A DNA stretch of 7,195 nucleotides from Lachnospiraceae bacterium UBA1755 (GTDB lineage Bacteria; Bacillota; Clostridia; Lachnospirales; Lachnospiraceae). Below the pieces are notes generated by a model that searched no databases, was not told the origin of the DNA, and was given only the letters and a program-made list of their open reading frames with translations. The DNA lies in the NCBI GenBank assembly GCA_002314805.1, contig DCHJ01000068.1, forward strand, positions 21,389 to 28,583, written 5' to 3'. The position numbers and the translations under genes are program-made. Within the stretch, counting starts at the first letter, position 1; every line of letters begins with the position of its first letter. Below are positions 5,941-7,195 of the stretch, one piece after another.

Positions 5941-7073
5941 AGGAATCAAAAGAAGAAAAACTGTCCGGACATCTGTCGGAAATAGACGGCAAAATCATTG
6001 AAAGAGCTTATGAAATCGACGATGCCGAAAAGCTGAGACAATACGTTTTGTCAAAGGGTGCAGTTCAGAAACGCAAAAGCTTTCTAAGAGCTGCGGCAAT
6101 CGGTGCTCTGGCAGCGGTCCTGTGTCTGACGGTCGGCTTCGGCGGGGTAATGGGATACAGATATCTGAATCAGGAAGAACCGGTTTCGTCAATCGAAGAT
6201 GAGACGAACAATTATTTATGGCAGGATACTACAGATGGGATTGTAACATCCGGGCAGGATCCCGAGACACTGAGTCCCGAAACTTCTGATTTGACCCCCG
6301 AAACATCAGGTGAAGCCGCGGGAACCGTAGATGAAGCTGAAATCAGAAAAACGATTACAAGCTTTGATATGCTTTGGTTCTATTCGGGTGTTTACGCTCT
6401 CGGGGATGCATATCAGGGAACGCTCAGAAATCAGAGCGTCACGCCGCAGGCGATACAGACTCTTTCATCATATTCCGCGAACGCCTACAGAATACAGATT
6501 CCCATTGCCAGTTCATCCGGCAGGGCAGACTATTTTGATAAGTCGGGAAGCAGTGCAATCGTGTACAACAACGGAAGCTATACGGTAAATCTGAATCCCG
6601 ATGCTGCTTTTGTGATTACCAAAGTGGTATATTTTGAAATAGAACTGAAAAACGATAATTGTGCACTGGCATCGAAAGTCGGAACAGGACGTATTGAGGT
6701 GCTCATCTCTTATAATGATTTTGATGATATAATTACCTTCAAGAACGGTGACAGATATTATTCGTGCTGCAAAAACTCAGCTTCTGTAAGAAATAATTAT
6801 TCGACGATAACGTTTTCCACCCATAAGTATTTCGAAGGATTTACCTTCGTAAAGAATTTCGACCAGGAAAATTATCAATTCACAGTTACCTTTGATAAAT
6901 ACGGCAATGCTAAATTATTCACAACAACAAGGTACGATAAAAAAGTCAATCATACATACGGTGATCAGTTGCTCGACGTTACCGGGGCCACACTTACATT
7001 CGAAGGTGCTTTCACGAGCACTGTAAAAGATCTCTGCTCATACATTATCTCGAAAAAAAGCCGGGAATTCTGA
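5937..7073 (+). CDS. Single-pass membrane protein with unknown exported domain, probable anti-sigma factor/sensor
   Basis: This is a 378-residue protein of unrecognised family. Residues 1-47 are charged and predicted cytoplasmic, with a helix containing HLSEIDGKIIERAYEID (12-28), a style seen at the start of clostridial sigma-partner membrane proteins. KRK at 45-47 precedes one membrane segment at about 50-74 (LRAAAIGALAAVLCLTVGF), giving an N-in/C-out topology. A Ser/Thr/Pro/Glu linker with repeated PET units (109-123) leads to an exported domain of about 245 residues (133-378). That domain is rich in Tyr, Asn and beta-strand-like stretches (FVITKVVYFEIEL, YQFTVTFDKYG, GATLTFEGAF) and has cysteines at 242, 277, 278 and 367. 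No zinc-binding HxxxCxxC anti-sigma motif is visible. The anti-sigma role is inferred from the ATGA overlap with the sigma gene and the topology. AGGAGG at 5921-5926 lies ten bases upstream. A hairpin terminator follows 65 bases after the stop. Confidence 0.72.
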   Translation: MKESKEEKLSGHLSEIDGKIIERAYEIDDAEKLRQYVLSKGAVQKRKSFLRAAAIGALAAVLCLTVGFGGVMGYRYLNQEEPVSSIEDETNNYLWQDTTDGIVTSGQDPETLSPETSDLTPETSGEAAGTVDEAEIRKTITSFDMLWFYSGVYALGDAYQGTLRNQSVTPQAIQTLSSYSANAYRIQIPIASSSGRADYFDKSGSSAIVYNNGSYTVNLNPDAAFVITKVVYFEIELKNDNCALASKVGTGRIEVLISYNDFDDIITFKNGDRYYSCCKNSASVRNNYSTITFSTHKYFEGFTFVKNFDQENYQFTVTFDKYGNAKLFTTTRYDKKVNHTYGDQLLDVTGATLTFEGAFTSTVKDLCSYIISKKSREF

Positions 7074-7137
7074 GAAATCCCCCGATTCGCCATTTGTGGG
7101 GAAGACGAGAGTAAAAAATACCAAATAAGCAAAACAA

Positions 7138-7169
7138 AAAACACCGGCGATTTGCATCACCGGTGTTTT
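7138..7169 (+). terminator. Intrinsic terminator of the sigma/anti-sigma operon
   Basis: AAAACACCGG (7138-7147) pairs perfectly with CCGGTGTTTT (7160-7169). Beyond a C/A mismatch, GAT (7149-7151) pairs with ATC (7156-7158) around a TTGC loop. The T-run at 7166-7169 completes the structure, and the A-rich left side would let it work for a convergent gene beyond the window as well. Confidence 0.88.
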
Positions 7170-7195
7170 ATATGTGTGCTCGGCATGAGCAAATC

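Noticed and set aside
7079..7101. CCCC...GGGG inverted repeat just after the membrane-protein stop codon
   Set aside because: Only about four or five pairs form around a long loop and no T-tract follows. The hairpin at 7138-7169 is a far better terminator.
7178..7190. GCTCGGCATGAGC small inverted repeat at the window edge
   Set aside because: It has only four pairs and is cut off from its context by the window end, so no function can be assigned.

Overview
The window reads as a chromosomal segment of an anaerobic Firmicute of class Clostridia, most likely an uncultured gut or rumen lineage. This rests on moderate GC, strong AGGAG-type ribosome binding sites, lipoproteins with Thr/Ala/Glu-rich linkers, a solute-binding lipoprotein of a type expanded in Oscillospiraceae-like genomes, and a Cthe_2159-type beta-helix protein. 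Exact taxonomy cannot be fixed from this sequence.

Layout. (1) Bases 1-1273, plus strand: the 3' end of a polar amino-acid ABC transporter ATPase (GlnQ/HisP type), then a complete ornithine carbamoyltransferase (argF-like). (2) Bases 1301-1341: a perfect 20-bp inverted repeat that can terminate transcription from both sides, because the next gene is convergent. (3) Bases 1350-2834, minus strand: an orphan extracellular solute-binding lipoprotein, driven by a promoter with perfect consensus hexamers (TTGACA-17-TATAAT) at 2864-2892. (4) Bases 3007-5175, minus strand: a 722-residue surface lipoprotein built from repeated right-handed beta-helix coils of the Cthe_2159 carbohydrate-binding type. 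About 115 residues that look like a separate beta-sandwich module interrupt the helix, and the protein ends in a Gly-rich tail. Its own terminator lies at 2961-2988. (5) Bases 5176-5382: a 207-bp divergent intergenic region with a 22-bp near-palindrome and candidate promoters. (6) Bases 5383-7073, plus strand: a two-gene operon with a 4-bp ATGA overlap. It encodes a small sigma-70/ECF-type sigma factor and a single-pass membrane protein with a short cytoplasmic N-terminus and a large unrecognised exported domain, which fits an anti-sigma factor or sensor. A hairpin terminator follows at 7138-7169.

How the parts may work together. The first block is amino-acid metabolism (amino-acid uptake and citrulline/arginine synthesis) and ends at the shared terminator. 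The rest is a cell-surface block: two lipoproteins facing the environment and a sigma/anti-sigma pair divergent from the glycan-binding lipoprotein. The most interesting hypothesis is that the sigma/anti-sigma pair senses an extracellular signal, perhaps a glycan, and controls the adjacent beta-helix lipoprotein, by analogy with the SigI/RsgI systems of cellulolytic clostridia. This is inferred from gene order, topology and the shared intergenic palindrome and is not shown directly. No RNA genes, CRISPR arrays, insertion sequences or attachment sites were seen, and no gene-free stretch exceeds 300 bases.
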